Of a stretch of 64,000 nt of DNA, positions 35,922 to 48,208 are shown one piece after another. A program made the translations under genes and the position numbers. Under the pieces are notes generated by a model. The model had not been told where the DNA came from. It did not search any database and worked only from the letters and a program-made list of their open reading frames with translations. The stretch is from Asterias amurensis (Eukaryota > Echinodermata > Asteroidea > Forcipulatida > Asteriidae). The stretch spans positions 18,223,501 to 18,287,500 of the forward strand of contig NC_092650.1 in NCBI RefSeq assembly GCF_032118995.1. Reading direction: 5' to 3'. Position 1 is the stretch's first letter. Each line of letters starts with the position of its first letter.

Positions 35922-38295
35922 CTATGCACTCATAAAGTCACATGGTCTCGACATATCGAGAATTCTGACAGAATCCTCGATTGCGAACAAGGCCATTTCG
36001 TCCAAGTCCAGTCCGAGACTCGTCCGAATAGCCGAAGCTACCATGTAATGGTTGCCGAATGAGGAGCTCGGCACTCTTCGTGAATCATCGGAACCCTTTG
36101 CCTCAGTAGACTGATGCCGTTGATAGCTGCAGTGTTCGTAACGTCGGAAACTACCGAATATCTGATACGGGTGGTGGCGTATGGCGGTTGCGTACTCGGT
36201 CTTTATTCTTAGCTTTCTCGGAAGGGCACCTACGTCATAGTAGGAAGATTGGAGTTCCATCTTGGGCACGATGTTGTCGGCAAATTGAAGAGAATGTCCT
36301 CCCCTGGAAGAGGGTGCTTTCTGCTCATTGATGTCTTGGTAGGTCTTAGCTTGGTCATGGTGGAAACTTTCCGCCTGATGACGGCCGTTTTCATTGTAAA
36401 GCGAAATGTCAATGGCACTGTCCGGGACGAACAGGTCGTTCAGAAGTTCCCACTCATCGTCAATAGGCTGGTCACGGTGACCAACTGGAGGGTTGACAGA
36501 CGGCTGCGGACTGGGCAAGGCGAGACTCACAAACGACGGGTTGACACGGTTGCTCTCACGCTGCGATGGTGTGAGAATCGAAGAAGCTTGTTCGTCATCA
36601 GAAGAGGTGACCCTGAGTGGCGTTGCTGGTGAAGATTTGCGAGTGGGAGGTGGGGATTTGCGGTTGTCTTGAGGTTTGGAAGAAGGCGCCTTGGTGTTAA
36701 TCTTACGGGTCAAAGGGCAGCTCTGATGCAACTGATAGTGGGAGCACTCGGCATTCAGTTTCCAGAAGTTGTCCTTGGCGTTGGGTTTACCTTCGTTCTT
36801 GAGCACCTTGACGAAGCAGTCGCTGACGGAGAGGTTGTGACGAACGCTGTTCTTCCAGCCCACGTAGGTGCCGCGGAAACACTCGTAGTGACTGGACATG
36901 TGGCTCTGAATACCTCGAAGGGTCAACATGCCCTCGGGTGAACTCTGAGGGAAATAAAAAATATGAAATGGAAATGTTAATTCAGCGGGCACATTCATGT
37001 TATATAAAATATTTAAAAAAAAAATATTTGTCCCATATTGAATTTTCAAAATGTTGCATAAGGGGTATGTTGAAATTGTCCATCTGGGTGCGTTCCATTA
37101 GCTTCCCTGGGTCGATCCCGGTGTGCTCATCAAAGTGGCGTATTAAAAAAAAAAATAAAAAAAAAAAATAAGGGCGAACGTGGGCAGATAATAATCCCCA
37201 CGTTCGTCCTGGAAAAGTCGCCTACTTTTTTCCTTTTTTTTTTTTTACCCTCGTTCAACCTGGAAAAAAAATACGCATCACATCACCACGCGACCCTTCT
37301 CGTGGTGACGTCAGCGCAACACGGGTCAGCCCCAAGTGGCCCGCTTGAGGATAGGGTCACTTCGGGTTGACGTCACCAAGAGAAGGGTCACGTGATGATG
37401 CGTATTTTTTCCAGGTAAAACGTGGGTATAATACACACGATCGTCCTGGGGGAAAAAAATAGACGAGTTTTCCAGGACGAACGTGTGGTAGTTATCTGCC
37501 CACGTTCGTCTTGGAAAAAAATAAAATAGGCCACCCGGATGAGCACACCTCATATGAAGGACACCTCATATGAAGGACAGATCCTCCGGTACAGATACCC
37601 CTATGACACCGGCACGCCCTATTAAACTGTTTTGAAGGGTGCGTTCGGGATTAAAGAATTCAAATTGACATGCGGACTTATAGAGTTGGGAAAAATCTAG
37701 TATTTATCTCAAATTCCATTCAACACTAGATGGAAAAGGCATGTAAGTCAATCCCATCCATTGTTTTACTGAAATTTGCTTTCGTCAAATGAATTAACTT
37801 AGGGTGCATGTACCACGTCCATTCGAATACCCGTCCATTCTCATGTGGAAACCGATGGGTGGTTTCGGGTAATCACAAAAATGACAACCATAACAGAATG
37901 CTATAAACATAACGACTGCAATTCAAGTCATTGTTTATTAATATTTGGTATTGCTTCTTGGTAACGTGGCTGCCGATTTTTCCAAATTCTTGAATAATGA
38001 CATATTAACAGTTTTTCTGCGGAAGAAATAACTGACAATCCATGGTGGAATAACTCCATGGACAAATTAACGAGCGTTTTTGTAACACGTGACGGGAAAC
38101 AAATAATAGCCAGAAATAGTGACATCTTGAAGAGTCTCGTCCCCCCTACCTATCGGATAGTTGAAATCTTACCTTAATAGCTACAGCGATGAGTTCGGCG
38201 TACGAGAGCTCAGGCTTCACCCGGCGTTGGTAGTTTGGCCGGCGGGACTTGGGTCGACTTTTACCCGCCGAGCAACCGGTGGATGCAGAGGCCAT
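35922..38295 (-). CDS. foxH-like: Forkhead transcription factor, FoxH-like
   Basis: Two exons: 38295-38173 (41 codons) and 36944-35922, joined in phase 0 by a 1228-base GTAAG..CCTCAG intron inside the forkhead domain; 381 residues. The domain spans about residues 26-110: PNYQRRVKPELSYAELIAVAIK, then GTYVGWKNSVRHNLS (helix 3, DNA recognition; N73, R76, H77 kept) and SDCFVKVLKNEGKPNAKDNFW. NYQR before the domain, F-R-G-x-Y-x-GW-x-x-S-V-R-H-N-L-S and CFVKVLK-x-x-GKP match vertebrate FoxH1 (nuclear SMAD2/3 partner in Nodal/activin signalling) better than other Fox classes I recall. The helix 1 start (KPELSYAEL) departs from the usual KPPYSYLAM. An acidic-hydrophobic stretch DDEWELLNDLF (203-213) could be an activation or interaction motif; no PPNK-type SMAD motif was seen. 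FoxN/R is the main alternative. Fox family certain, subclass about 60%. Confidence 0.85.
37113..37552. mobile_element. TIR element in the forkhead intron
   Basis: The ends read CCGGTGTGCTCATC (about 37118) and GATGAGCACACC (about 37538-37549), which are inverted. Inside, further inversions pair 'cccacgttcgtcctggaaaa' with 'ttttccaggacgaacgtg' and 'atacgcatcacatcacc' with 'cacgtgatgatgcgtat'. A 16-base direct repeat (ACACCTCATATGAAGG twice) follows. Non-coding. Confidence 0.75.
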
Positions 38296-38948
38296 TTTAC
38301 TCGTAAGAGATTATGAAGGTTACTTTGAAAGTGATTGAGACTAATGAATCACTTCGAGCTGGTAAAAGTATTTGCAAACAGGTCATGGAGGGAGAGAGAA
38401 CAAAATTTCGACGTTGTATCATGAAGAAGTCGTCAAGAAATGACAAGTAGACGCAACTTGTTCCGAGAGACTGCACTGTCCAGCGGGCAGGGACAATGAA
38501 GCGGGCAACTACAGTAGGTACGGTTACAAAAGCACGGCGGCAAGACAGAAGCCCGCCTGCCCTTGTCTCCTTTCTTCGGCACCGAATTCTTTTATGAACT
38601 TGCGGTGGGTTCAAAAGAACTCCCGGTCGCTTCTTCAGAAGTTTAAGGTCGGCTATCTTTTAGTCTTTCTGCGGCATCTTGTCAAGTATTTAAGTTTGTT
38701 GTGTGGGAGGTAATAAGGATGGTTTTTTTTACAAGGTATGATAATGATGGGGTATTGTGTAAAGGGATGTCATGAGGCATCTGGTGTAGGCCTATTATTT
38801 TCCAAGAATTTTACATGTATAATAATTATCATAAAAACAACCGCCGTGTACTGGAAATGAAACCGTGTTGATCCATTTCTGTAGATTAGTGTATAAACTC
38901 ATACATTATAAGAATTTTGAAGATGATGATAATTATTAGTTTAAGACT
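38296..38948 (-). promoter_or_regulatory. Probable 5' UTR and promoter of forkhead gene
   Basis: The region directly upstream of the ATG at 38295 has no other gene. A TTAAATA stretch on the minus strand near 38683-38690 is a weak TATA-like candidate. The transcription start is not determinable by eye. Confidence 0.3.
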
Positions 38949-39350
38949 TTAAAGGAACACGTTGCCTTGGATCGGACGGGTTGGTCGTTGAAAAGCGTTT
39001 GAAACCGTTTGTTATTAAATGCAAAACAATGATTAGATAGATAATTTAAAAGTAGAATATAATGATCCACACAAATTTGCCTCAAAATTGCGTGGTTTTC
39101 CTTTTACTTTGCGAACTAACACGGTCGGCCATTTTGTATGGGAGTCAAAAATTTGACTCCCATTTGACTCCCATAAATGGCCGACCATGTTAGTCGATGA
39201 GATAAAAGGAAAACCAGGCAATTTCGAGGCATATTTGTGTAGATCATTGTTTCTACTTTTACAACATCTTTCTAACCATATTTTATACATTTTATAACAA
39301 ACGGTTACAAACGCTTTTTATAGACCAACTCGACCGATCCAAGGCAACGG
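38949..39350. mobile_element. Family B fold-back element
   Basis: It starts TTTAAAGGAACACGTTGCCT and ends CGATCCAAGGCAACGG. The centre carries an extra TTTGACTCCCATTTGACTCC duplication between ACGGTCGGCCATTTTGTATG and its inverse. Confidence 0.8.
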
Positions 39351-40200
39351 AATCTCCTGCGTGCCACCATGGAGCTATATGATGTCACACACCGGCCACA
39401 CGATAAAAAGCTTGACATTATGGTGACTGAACATTTGGTTTGACTAGGCCCCCAAAACAACCTTGTGAAAAGTTGTGAATTGTCTGCATCATGCAGGAGC
39501 CCCAACATACAATGTTTTCATCGATGTGACCCCCTCCTCGCCCGCAATTGTTTTTCTCAGTTCATCAAAATTGCCACCGTCGTAGGTACTTTTCATAAAA
39601 AAAATCAGGAACCGTCATGATGGCAATTCTGTAGGCCTACTACAGAAAAGAATTTCTCCCCGCACGGCTCTCTCCCGCACACGCACAACCTTCTTTAGCT
39701 CGTCATCATTATATTCAACCGAGAGCTGAATGCTGTGTCAATTTATTAGCCTTTTTGAAAATAATGGTGGACACTATATGGGGTTGCCCTGTTATGTTTT
39801 GGGTGGATATCATCCGATTTACCTAAAAATAATAGTTTCATGCTATTGTGTCGGCCCACGGAGGAATTTTTGCATGGTCGGCCATTCCTCAAGATGGCTT
39901 GATCTTCCTGAGTGCTGAGTCCACCCTCAACGACCTCCAAGTCCAATTTCCTTTGAGCTTTTTCGGGGAAAACCCACAAAAAAACAAAAAAAACACCCCA
40001 AAAGATTAGATCTGGACTTCGTTGCCTATGCATTTGGTTTGGTTTGTAGACGTTGGGGAATCGAAATAAATTCATCGTTCATCAATATAAAATTATTTTT
40101 ATTTTGTATTATTTAAAGTAAAATTAATTCATGCTGATCGTCCACTTTGGTACATTCACTTACTAATCGCCGTCCCAGCCGCGCCAACAGAGGGCGGTAT
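39351..40200. other. Intergenic, no gene seen
   Basis: No supported exon. Short frames lack a domain. Confidence 0.4.
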
Positions 40201-40325
40201 TGAAAAGCAGAAACGCGCACAAAATCGTGCACACATCCCAGGCATTTCCACAAAAACGAAACCAGAAACACCAACATTTGGTTGTGTTTGTTGCTGATAT
40301 ATCTTAACTTTCTTAACTTTGTAAG
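40201..40325 (+). other. Possible non-coding first exon of zinc-finger gene
   Basis: AAG at 40325 is followed by GTAAGT, a consensus donor, after a moderately CpG-containing stretch. The first coding exon (42091) is preceded by an acceptor at 42081-42082, so an upstream non-coding exon is required; this is the best donor I found. The exon start is unknown. Confidence 0.3.
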
Positions 40326-42082
40326 GTAAGTTCTGTAACTGAGGAATTCATGTGCCAAAAATGCACCGTAAACTCCATTTTTGCCCCAAAACTACGGGGC
40401 CTTCTAACGACCTCGACAAAAACCAACATCACTTGGCTTGTCGTTTCCGTTTACGTGTATTGTGATTTTGCGCCATGTCTGTGATGTACATCGACATTGT
40501 GGTTTTAGTTGCACGGTGGGTACCAGCAACCTCCGTACATTTTAGTGTTGAACTTGTGGAACTGTGTACGAGTTGTTCATTCTTTGGCATTTTGAACCTA
40601 GTTGTTATTTTATTTTAAAGTTTTCCCTGATATCTACCTTCTAAATCGATCATTGGTGGATCATTCATTGACTTGAGTGTCAATCTCACTCTGCTACCCC
40701 GTACCCCCCTCCTATTCTCAGTTGTTGTTTTCTGGCTTAATTAAACATGATTAAACATAGAGGTAGAATTAAACATAAAACAAGTGTGGTTGGATGTCGT
40801 TCAATTTATTTATTTCTATCATATCTAGTTACTGTATCTACCTGCCCCCTGAACAAGGCAAGAGTCCATTTGGTTCTCTCAGTCTCATGTATGGTTTTCT
40901 ACTTATGTTTGATAGAGTCGCCCTTGCTCTATCTATGGTAGAGTCTACCCTAATAATTTTGTTGTACTTCAAAAAGTAAAAAGTTCAAACGAGTTGAAAC
41001 TTGAAGGAAGGGAGCTTGTTGAAGGCACGCACAGAAGGAGAATTTCCTCCATGTTGAAATTGTACACAAATTTATGCATTTGACTTTGAGATGAGAAATT
41101 TTAGACCAAAAAGAGTTAAAAAAGGAACAAAACAAAAACCTGGGCTCTGTAGTTTACTTGTTTAAAAATAATTGATCTTGCCGCAGATGTCAATAATATA
41201 TCAAATAATTTGCCCAGTAGTAGGGCAATTGGTCTTAGCTGCACCATGCACTACAGTTGACTTGATTGAGGCTGCAATTACATCTTTGGTTAGAGGACAA
41301 GGCCACTTCCAATTTGGAAGCGCACTTAAAATCTACGGGATAGCCTACTTTTGAAGGGGCACCAAGACCAATTTGAAGGGGCACCAAGACCAAGGTAACA
41401 GAGATTGTGACCTTTGCATAAATCCAGGCCTGACGAATAGTTGTGGTCGTTTTTCCCATGGATTGAAAGTGGGGGGGGGGGGGAGGGGGCGGGGGAAGTG
41501 GTGGCTTTTTGAATTGGCAATGTGCATAATTATCTTGGGTTTATTTCTCTGTTGTAGTGCAACTGAGTCGCAGTTAGTCATCCAGGTATTCTACCTGGCC
41601 TTGCATGCCTGGGCTAGTACTTCTAGTATGGTAACGGTGATAATCCCCCCAAAATCAATCGCCAGCGTATAAGATGCACTGAAAGATAAGGCGCACCAAT
41701 GTTTTTGGGGTCTAAAAAGTCAGATAAGACTTTCCGCAGGAAAATATGATAAAGTGTACATTTTTCCAGTAGGCCCATTTGAGCTTTCTTTTACCGTACT
41801 TAAATCTGGCAGCTAGCACCCTCTTTGGTGCATGTACATGTACATGAATAGGCAAGTAGGAAAACTTTGAGTGGAGCTCGAAATCAAGCAAAAAATATTA
41901 AATCTCTAATTATTTGATGTTGTGGAGAAAACATGGGCAAATTTGGAGAGGGTAGGGTTTAAGTTTGCATTTTTTGGGGGTGATTTGACTAAGCTTAGAT
42001 TAGACAGAATGACCCTTTCTAATTGTTTTCTAAAAATGTTAAAACATTCCCTCATCTTCTTTTACTTCTTTCCCTAATTTAG
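40326..42082 (+). other. Upstream intron or intergenic region
   Basis: Contains a CAGGCCTGG-family fragment (about 41280-41430) followed by a poly-G run (about 41470-41490). 41700-42080 is unassigned. It ends in the acceptor CCCTAATTTAG. Confidence 0.4.
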
Positions 42083-42090
42083 AGATCATC

Positions 42091-45000
42091 ATGGAGGATT
42101 CTGAAGATTTGCATGTCTGCTTAAAATGCAATGGGAAGATACTCGGACTGGACAAGTACATTGAGCACAGACAGACTAACTGTCAAGTCAAAGCCAAGGA
42201 AACAGAAACTCACCCAAGAAATGGTATGTATTTTATGGATTGAGAATGACTAAATGACTTTTAGTACTCATAATTAGATTCTGCTCGTTTATGATAACTC
42301 AATTCTACATTAATAGTAATATTATAGGTAAATTTAATTGTACTTAAAGCCACTGGACACTTTGTAAATGACCACTCTTCTCACTTGGTGTATCTCAACA
42401 TATGCATAAATTAACAAACCTGCGAAAATTTGAGCTCAATCAGTTGTTGAAGTTGCGTGATAATAGTGAATGAAAAAAACACCCTTGTCACACAAAGGTG
42501 TGTGCTTTCAGATGGTTGATTTCAAGACCACAATTTCTAAATCTGAGGTCTCAAAATTAAATTCTTGGAAAATTACTTCTTTCTCAAAAACTACATTACT
42601 TCAGAGGGAGCTGTTTCTCACAGTGTTTTATACTAGCAACCTCTCCCCATTACTCGTAACCAAGTAAGGTTTTATGTGAATAATTATTTTGAGTAATTAC
42701 CAATAGTGTCCACTCCCTTTAAATAAGGGAATAAAAGGGTAGCCATGAGTTCTTAAATATGGTAGCAACGAGTTCTAAAACGGCCATTAAAAACCGGCAG
42801 TTTCATTGCCGTAAGATAAAGGCCCTCGCCTTGGGCTTGGGCCTTTATCTTACGGCAACGACCCTGCAAGGTATTAAACAGCCGTTTAAGAACGAGTCAC
42901 TACTCTTGTATTTAAATTTTTATTGGCAGAGTTTTTGTACAATGCCAAACAGTTTAAATTTAAATTGTTTGTTCAAATCAGTCAAAAATCCTACAAGGGA
43001 ACTTGGCAAAGCTCCGACAAAGGGATATTAATACGCAAAGTAGGTAACAGTCAAACTCTCTCAGTCTCATGACACAAATGAACAAATTGTGGTTCAGGAA
43101 CTAGACGCCAATATTCTAGTCTACTATTTTTAGTTTTTACCCATTCACTGATGTGTGTTAACACTGTATTCTCAGTACTTTCCCGAGTCCTGTGAAAAAT
43201 TAATATACCAGGCTTATTACTTGGGTGGGATTCGAACCCAGGAGTAGCCTTGCTCAAGGCAGTCGCATTATTCGCTCCGAAAAGACGCAGCTGTAAACCC
43301 ACCTGCCGTATACCCTGTGCATGGTGTGTGCGATCACACCGAATGACCCACCCGTATACACACTGTCACATCGCACGAATACTGTTCACACAAGTCATCG
43401 CACTCGTACACCACTAACCGCATGCGGAGGCCGTCAGGCCGACAGCCTTGTCGGGTCTGTATCTTCCCGTTTTAATGTGTTGTATTGAAAAAATTCCAAT
43501 AGTGGACGAAATTGGGGGGGCTCTAGGATATGCTAGTATGCAGCTCATGAATATGTATATCGTTCGTCAGACCTATCAGACAACACAGGATGTGAGGCAA
43601 ATGAATTATTCATTTTGACGTCCAATCAGGCACTTCCCTTATCCTGACCTTTGGACCCTATCATGCGTCCGTGGTGGTGGTGTGTGAGGTAAACATGTCT
43701 CGTCTTTCGCGGGCATTATGGTAATGAGCTGACCGTGGGAACTCCTCGCTTATTATAGTAATGAGGTCAGTGGCTTCAACACAGATCCTTCAAGGCTGTC
43801 GGCCTGACGGCTCCACATGCGGATAGTGTACGGGGGCATCGTGTCGTGCGATGTTACGCACAGTGAATACGGGTGGGTTTTACGCACAGTGAATACGGTT
43901 GGGTTTTTATACAGCGGCGGTCTTTTTTCGGAGTGAATAATTCGACTGCCTTGAGCAAGGCTAACCCAGGAGCACGACCCTTGCAATTCTAGAGCAGTGT
44001 CTTACCAACTAGACTACCGAGATTGCCCGGTAGCTAGAGGCAGTTCAAATCCTAGGTTTTGGCAGCGGGTACCGCAACGATATAATAGATGTTAGGTTTA
44101 CATCAGGGATAAATAATATTAATTTTGTTTTTTACCCATACACCGATGTGTGTTAGCACTGTATACTCAGTACTTTGCCGATATTCTAGTCATTAGGATT
44201 GCAGTCCAACCACTTGACCACAGTGGCGTGAACTGTATTCTTGAACTGGTAAAAAGAAGTTTCTCTATATTAACTTAACACTCCAAAATTGTAAACAGAA
44301 TATAAGTCTATCCTGTCTTCTTTTTTTCCCCTTCATTTAGAAACAAATGCTACATCTCCAGACGACTCATCAATACAGCAGAGTGAAGATGGCTCACCGA
44401 ACATCCAAACTGAAAAACCTAAACAGAAAAGGAAGCGAGGTCGCCCAAGACGAATCATAAGACAAAGTGAAGATGAGCAGACTTCAAAGGAAAGTGAACG
44501 AGTAGAGAGAGAAATCCAAGAAGCGTTGGATTTGTCTTTGCTCTCTGAGAGCAACAAACAAGAAAATGGCGAAACTTCGGACGCGGTTGTCACTCGTACT
44601 CGGAGGAACAAAAAGCCAAGGCGAAGATTTGAGAATTGCTTTGCTGATGACGATGATGGTGATGAAGATGATGATGATGACGATGATCAAACATGGCAAA
44701 AATCCAAATTGGTCAAGGGGAGGAGCTCAGCGTCAACAGGAAAGTCTTCAAAAAAACGAGGAAGAGCAAAGAAACCCCTGCCTCCCGAGGATGAACTAGC
44801 AATTGAAAAGGCCCGTGTGGAAGACCGCTTTATATGTGAACTCTGCAAGTTTTCCAGTCTTAGCACGGCTTCACTACTGCAGCACCTTAAGACTACGAAA
44901 CACACGGAGCATCTGGCAAATGCTAAGGGGGACTCCGCCGCCACGTTTGAGTGTAATTCGTGCCCCTCAATCTTCTTCACCGAAAGTGCTCTAACGCACC

Positions 45001-46481
45001 ATCAAATACGACACCAGCAGCAATGTAAGTGCAGCAAGTGCGGAGTGGATTTTGAGACGCGAGCAGAATTGGGGAAACATCGCAGGATAGAACATGATAA
45101 AGAAGTAAGAAAAACCAGCACTGACGTCTGTGAGACATGTGGAAAGGCGTTCTCCAGAGGCTACTTAAAGATTCACAAAAGAATCCACTCGGGTGAGAGA
45201 CCCTTTGCTTGCGATATTTGCACCTTCAAGACGAATCAGAGGGGGGATCTGCTGATGCACAAGAAGAGACATATGGGCATCAAGGACCGCAAATGCCCCA
45301 CGTGTGATTTCATCACCCTCAGGTCGTCAATCTTGAAGAACCACATGTTGACCCACACCAAAAGAGAGAAGACCGAGGAATGCCCAACCTGCCTCTTGAA
45401 GTTCTACAACAAAAATCTTCTGAGATCCCACGTCTACATGAAGCACGTTCTAGCGCGGGATCACTCGTGCACAGAGACAGGTTGCACATACAAGTTCAAA
45501 TACAAGATTGAACTTGTTGCGCACATGCGAACACACTCTAAAGAAAAACCCTTCTTGTGTACTGTGTGTGGTTACTCTGGATCCTCTAAGCAGGCTTTGA
45601 CCAGACACTTCCGAAAGCACACTGGTGATAAACCTTTCAAATGTGACTTCCCTGACTGTTTCTACGAGGGTCGTGTCTCAACCCACCTTACTCGCCACAA
45701 ACGGCTTCACACAGGCGAGAAACCATACAAGTGCCCATACTGTAACTACCGAGCCAACACCCATGAGAATGTCCGGAAGCATATCCGTAACACAAAGAAA
45801 CACGCAGGACTCAGTGTCTACATGTGCAAGTTTTGTAAAGACATGCAGACTGACCGCTACCAGGAGCTCGTAGATCATGTACGGACAGCACATGCAGAGC
45901 GCTACCTCACATTTGACAAGGTTTCCCACCAATCAGGCCTTCTTGCTGATAAGGAGGAGGATGCGACTGCAGTTGAAGATGGCGAGCAAGAACCTGTGCC
46001 AGACGGCCACCAAGGACCTGTACCAGATCACCCACAAGGACCTGTGCCAGAGGACCACAAAGGACCTGAGCCTACAGTCAACCCTGGAAGAGGTATAAAC
46101 TGTGACCTACAGATCAATATCCCTACCCAAGACATCGAGTCCAACCTCCAGGTTGTTGTGCCAACCTCATCGGTTAACAACTCTGACCTGCAGGTAGCCG
46201 CTTCTTCGACCTCTGAAGTGACCTCTGACCTGCAGACAGCTGTGCCAACCTCTGAAAGTAGTAACAGGAAGTACATCTTGGTGGTCCAGGAAGGAAATGA
46301 AGAGCACCCCCAGGAGGGTGGGGATAGCACCAAGGAGGCAGACCAGGCATCAGCAGGAGAAGATGAAGAGCTGCAGGAGATTCAGATGGTTACTGTGGAA
46401 GGACAAGCATCTCAGGCCCTTGAAATGCTCTTGAGACATGCCAATGGATCACAAGGTGCACAGGACTTTATCATCTATTGA
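42091..46481 (+). CDS. C2H2 zinc-finger factor with C2HC finger and AT-hook
   Basis: Two coding exons: 42091-42223 and 44341-46481 (donor GTATGT, acceptor TTCATTTAG, phase 1), 757 residues. The start is the first ATG after the acceptor at 42082. Residues 10-31 form a C-x2-C-x12-H-x4-C finger like those opening ZFP64, SALL and BCL11 proteins. An AT-hook (KRKRGRPRR, 74-82) binds AT-rich minor groove; a second basic KKRGRAKK patch lies near 181. An acidic run (about 147-160) follows. Twelve C2H2 fingers run from about 210 to 565, several with TGEKP-type linkers (TGDKPFKC, TGEKPYKC), as in sequence-specific DNA binding. The C-terminal third is low complexity with GPVPD and SDLQ repeats and ends QDFIIY. 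Nuclear DNA-binding regulator; ZFP64-like by architecture only, so no symbol is given. Confidence 0.92.
42344..42722 (+). mobile_element. Family A element
   Basis: It starts TTAAAGCCACTGGACACTTT and ends AGTGTCCACTCCCTTTAA. The hairpin arm is partly mutated (CAAGACCACAA). Confidence 0.8.
42745..42905. repeat. Palindromic element
   Basis: GCCGTAAGATAAAGGCCC is inverted as GGGCCTTTATCTTACGGC around a short CTTGGGC centre. The outer flanks 'gagttctaaaacggc' and 'gccgtttaagaacgagtc' are inverted too. Confidence 0.7.
43250..43970. mobile_element. Large fold-back element in intron
   Basis: The left arm (43250-43449, CCTTGCTCAAGGCAGTCG.. to ..GGCCGACAGCCTTG) is the inverse of the right arm (43791-43970, CAAGGCTGTCGGCC.. 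to ..CGACTGCCTTGAGCAAGG), around a ~340-base loop. No transposase frame. SINE-derived sequence lies on both outer sides. Confidence 0.75.
43985..44190 (-). mobile_element. tRNA-derived SINE
   Basis: The minus strand reads GGGCAATCTCGGTAGTCTAG (A box-like). A body phrase 'actgtatactcagtactttg' and 'acccatacaccgatgtgtg' is shared with 43130-43190 and, in the other orientation, 55125-55185. Confidence 0.5.
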
Positions 46482-46508
46482 GATGAGTTCAGCAGGCAAA
46501 GGGTTTGT

Positions 46509-46867
46509 TTTAAAGGCACTAGACATGCTTGGTAATTGTCATAGACCAGTTTTTTTCACTTTGTGTATCCCAACATAAAATATCAAACAGGCTGTGAAAA
46601 TTTGGGCTCAATTGGTCATCGAATTTGCAAGAGAATAATGAAAGAAAAACACCCTTGTTGCAATACATTGTGTGCTTTCAGGCGTCATCTGAAGTCTTTT
46701 AATATTTGAGTGAGAAATTACCTGTTTCTCAAAACCTACGTTACTTCAGAGGGAGCCATGTCTCACAATATTTTGTACTATCAATGTCACTCCATTGCTT
46801 GTTACCAAGTAAGTTTTTATGCTAACATTTATTTTTAGTAATTACCAATAGTGTCCAGTGCCTTGAA
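46509..46867 (+). mobile_element. Family A element
   Basis: It starts TTTTAAAGGCACTAGACATG and ends AGTGTCCAGTGCCTTGAAG, a diverged copy only about 30 bases after the stop codon, so it lies in the 3' UTR. Confidence 0.75.
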
Positions 46868-48053
46868 GAGTTCAACCACAAGACAGTATTGTGAAATTTA
46901 TAGGTTTCTGATACCAAGTCCAAACTCTAACTATCCCCCAATCTTTCAAAAACCTCTTCAGACAGGTGTTTAATAGCAAAGGAGTGAAGGTTCCAAGTGT
47001 TTCTTTTTTAATTCAAGACTTTGAGGTTGGGGCAAGTTGGGTTGGTGGCCTAAATTTTTGAATTACAAAAAATTCCAAAGTGTACAAATTATCAAAACTA
47101 CGTTTGAATGAATTGATTAACAACACACAAGACAAGCAAGTTAAAACATAATTTTGCTCAAGTAACTCTTTAAACTTCTTATAGAGACTTATGAACAGCA
47201 GAAAAGCGATCACAAGTTTGTAAGTTATAATCTCCATAAAAATAAAGATGATTTATGTTTTACTCCTGTAGGCTGTACAATGGGATCTAATATACATAAA
47301 TGTACCTGCACATATTACCTCGGTGATGAATCCACAAAATGTCAGTAAAAGTGAATAAAAGTTTCTTTTGTTTCCCCCCAAAAAACAAATCTTATAATCA
47401 ATTCGCAAAATAATTATTGTTGTTTTTCCAGGAGAAAAACTTGTTTATTATCAAACTCACTCGTATGTACAAAACAACTACATGTGTAATCAATCCACAA
47501 TTTAACATGCAAACTACTGTAGGCCTACATGTAGTCAGTTACAAACTACACAGTAACAAATAATTTATAATATGGCACACAAAAACACACTCTGTATAAA
47601 AACCCACAGGCATGCTTTTATTACAATATTTAAAAATGCTGATCGTAAATATACTTAAAAACAAATTGCAAAAACATAATCTGAAAGGGAACACAATTTA
47701 TTTGAAAATTTTCCCAAAATGCTGTTGAAAAAGAATATGTTTTGATTGTTGGTGCAAGAGTTCCATCAATTTTTGAACCTGTATTATAATTTAAAATGTT
47801 TTGTTTCATTCATATTTTGTTTTTTACAACAAAATAAATCTTTGATTTATTTTACCTTGCGCACACAAATTGTTATCTTGATAATTTTATACATTTTTTT
47901 CAGACTTTTTAATTTGTTCGTTTCTTTGCCCTGGTTAATTATTTGTGGGAAGGTGAGACATAATGGATTTCACTTTTGGGAAATTTTGTTCTGCATTCTT
48001 TTTCCCAGCTTTATTAAATGCAGGGTACACTTTTGGTTACAATTGTCAAAGAC

Positions 48054-48208
48054 CAGCCGTTGATTTCATCAAACTCTTCGTAACTTAGGATTAATATTAT
48101 GACTATAAACATTAGGTCTTAGGAGGCATTGAACCCATCCTAAGGTAGGACGGGTTACTCATCCTAACTCAAAATAAAACTCATCCTAGCGTTTCGTGAA
48201 ATTGGATT
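48054..48208. mobile_element. Family C element, diverged
   Basis: It runs from CAGCCGTTGATTTCATCAAA to CCTAGCGTTTCGTGAAATTG and has TTAGGA/TCCTAA repeats inside. Confidence 0.65.

Larger units (their letters stand above)
42224..44340 (+). other. Intron of zinc-finger gene
   Basis: Almost wholly repeats: family A element (42344-42722), a palindrome (42745-42905), SINE pieces (about 43075-43235 and 43985-44190) and a large fold-back (43250-43970). No exon is seen inside. Confidence 0.6.

Noticed and set aside
36249..36941. Plus-strand frames of 127 and 90 codons
   Set aside because: Shadows opposite the forkhead coding exon.
44333..44980. Minus-strand frames opposite the zinc-finger exon
   Set aside because: Antisense shadows of a certain coding exon.
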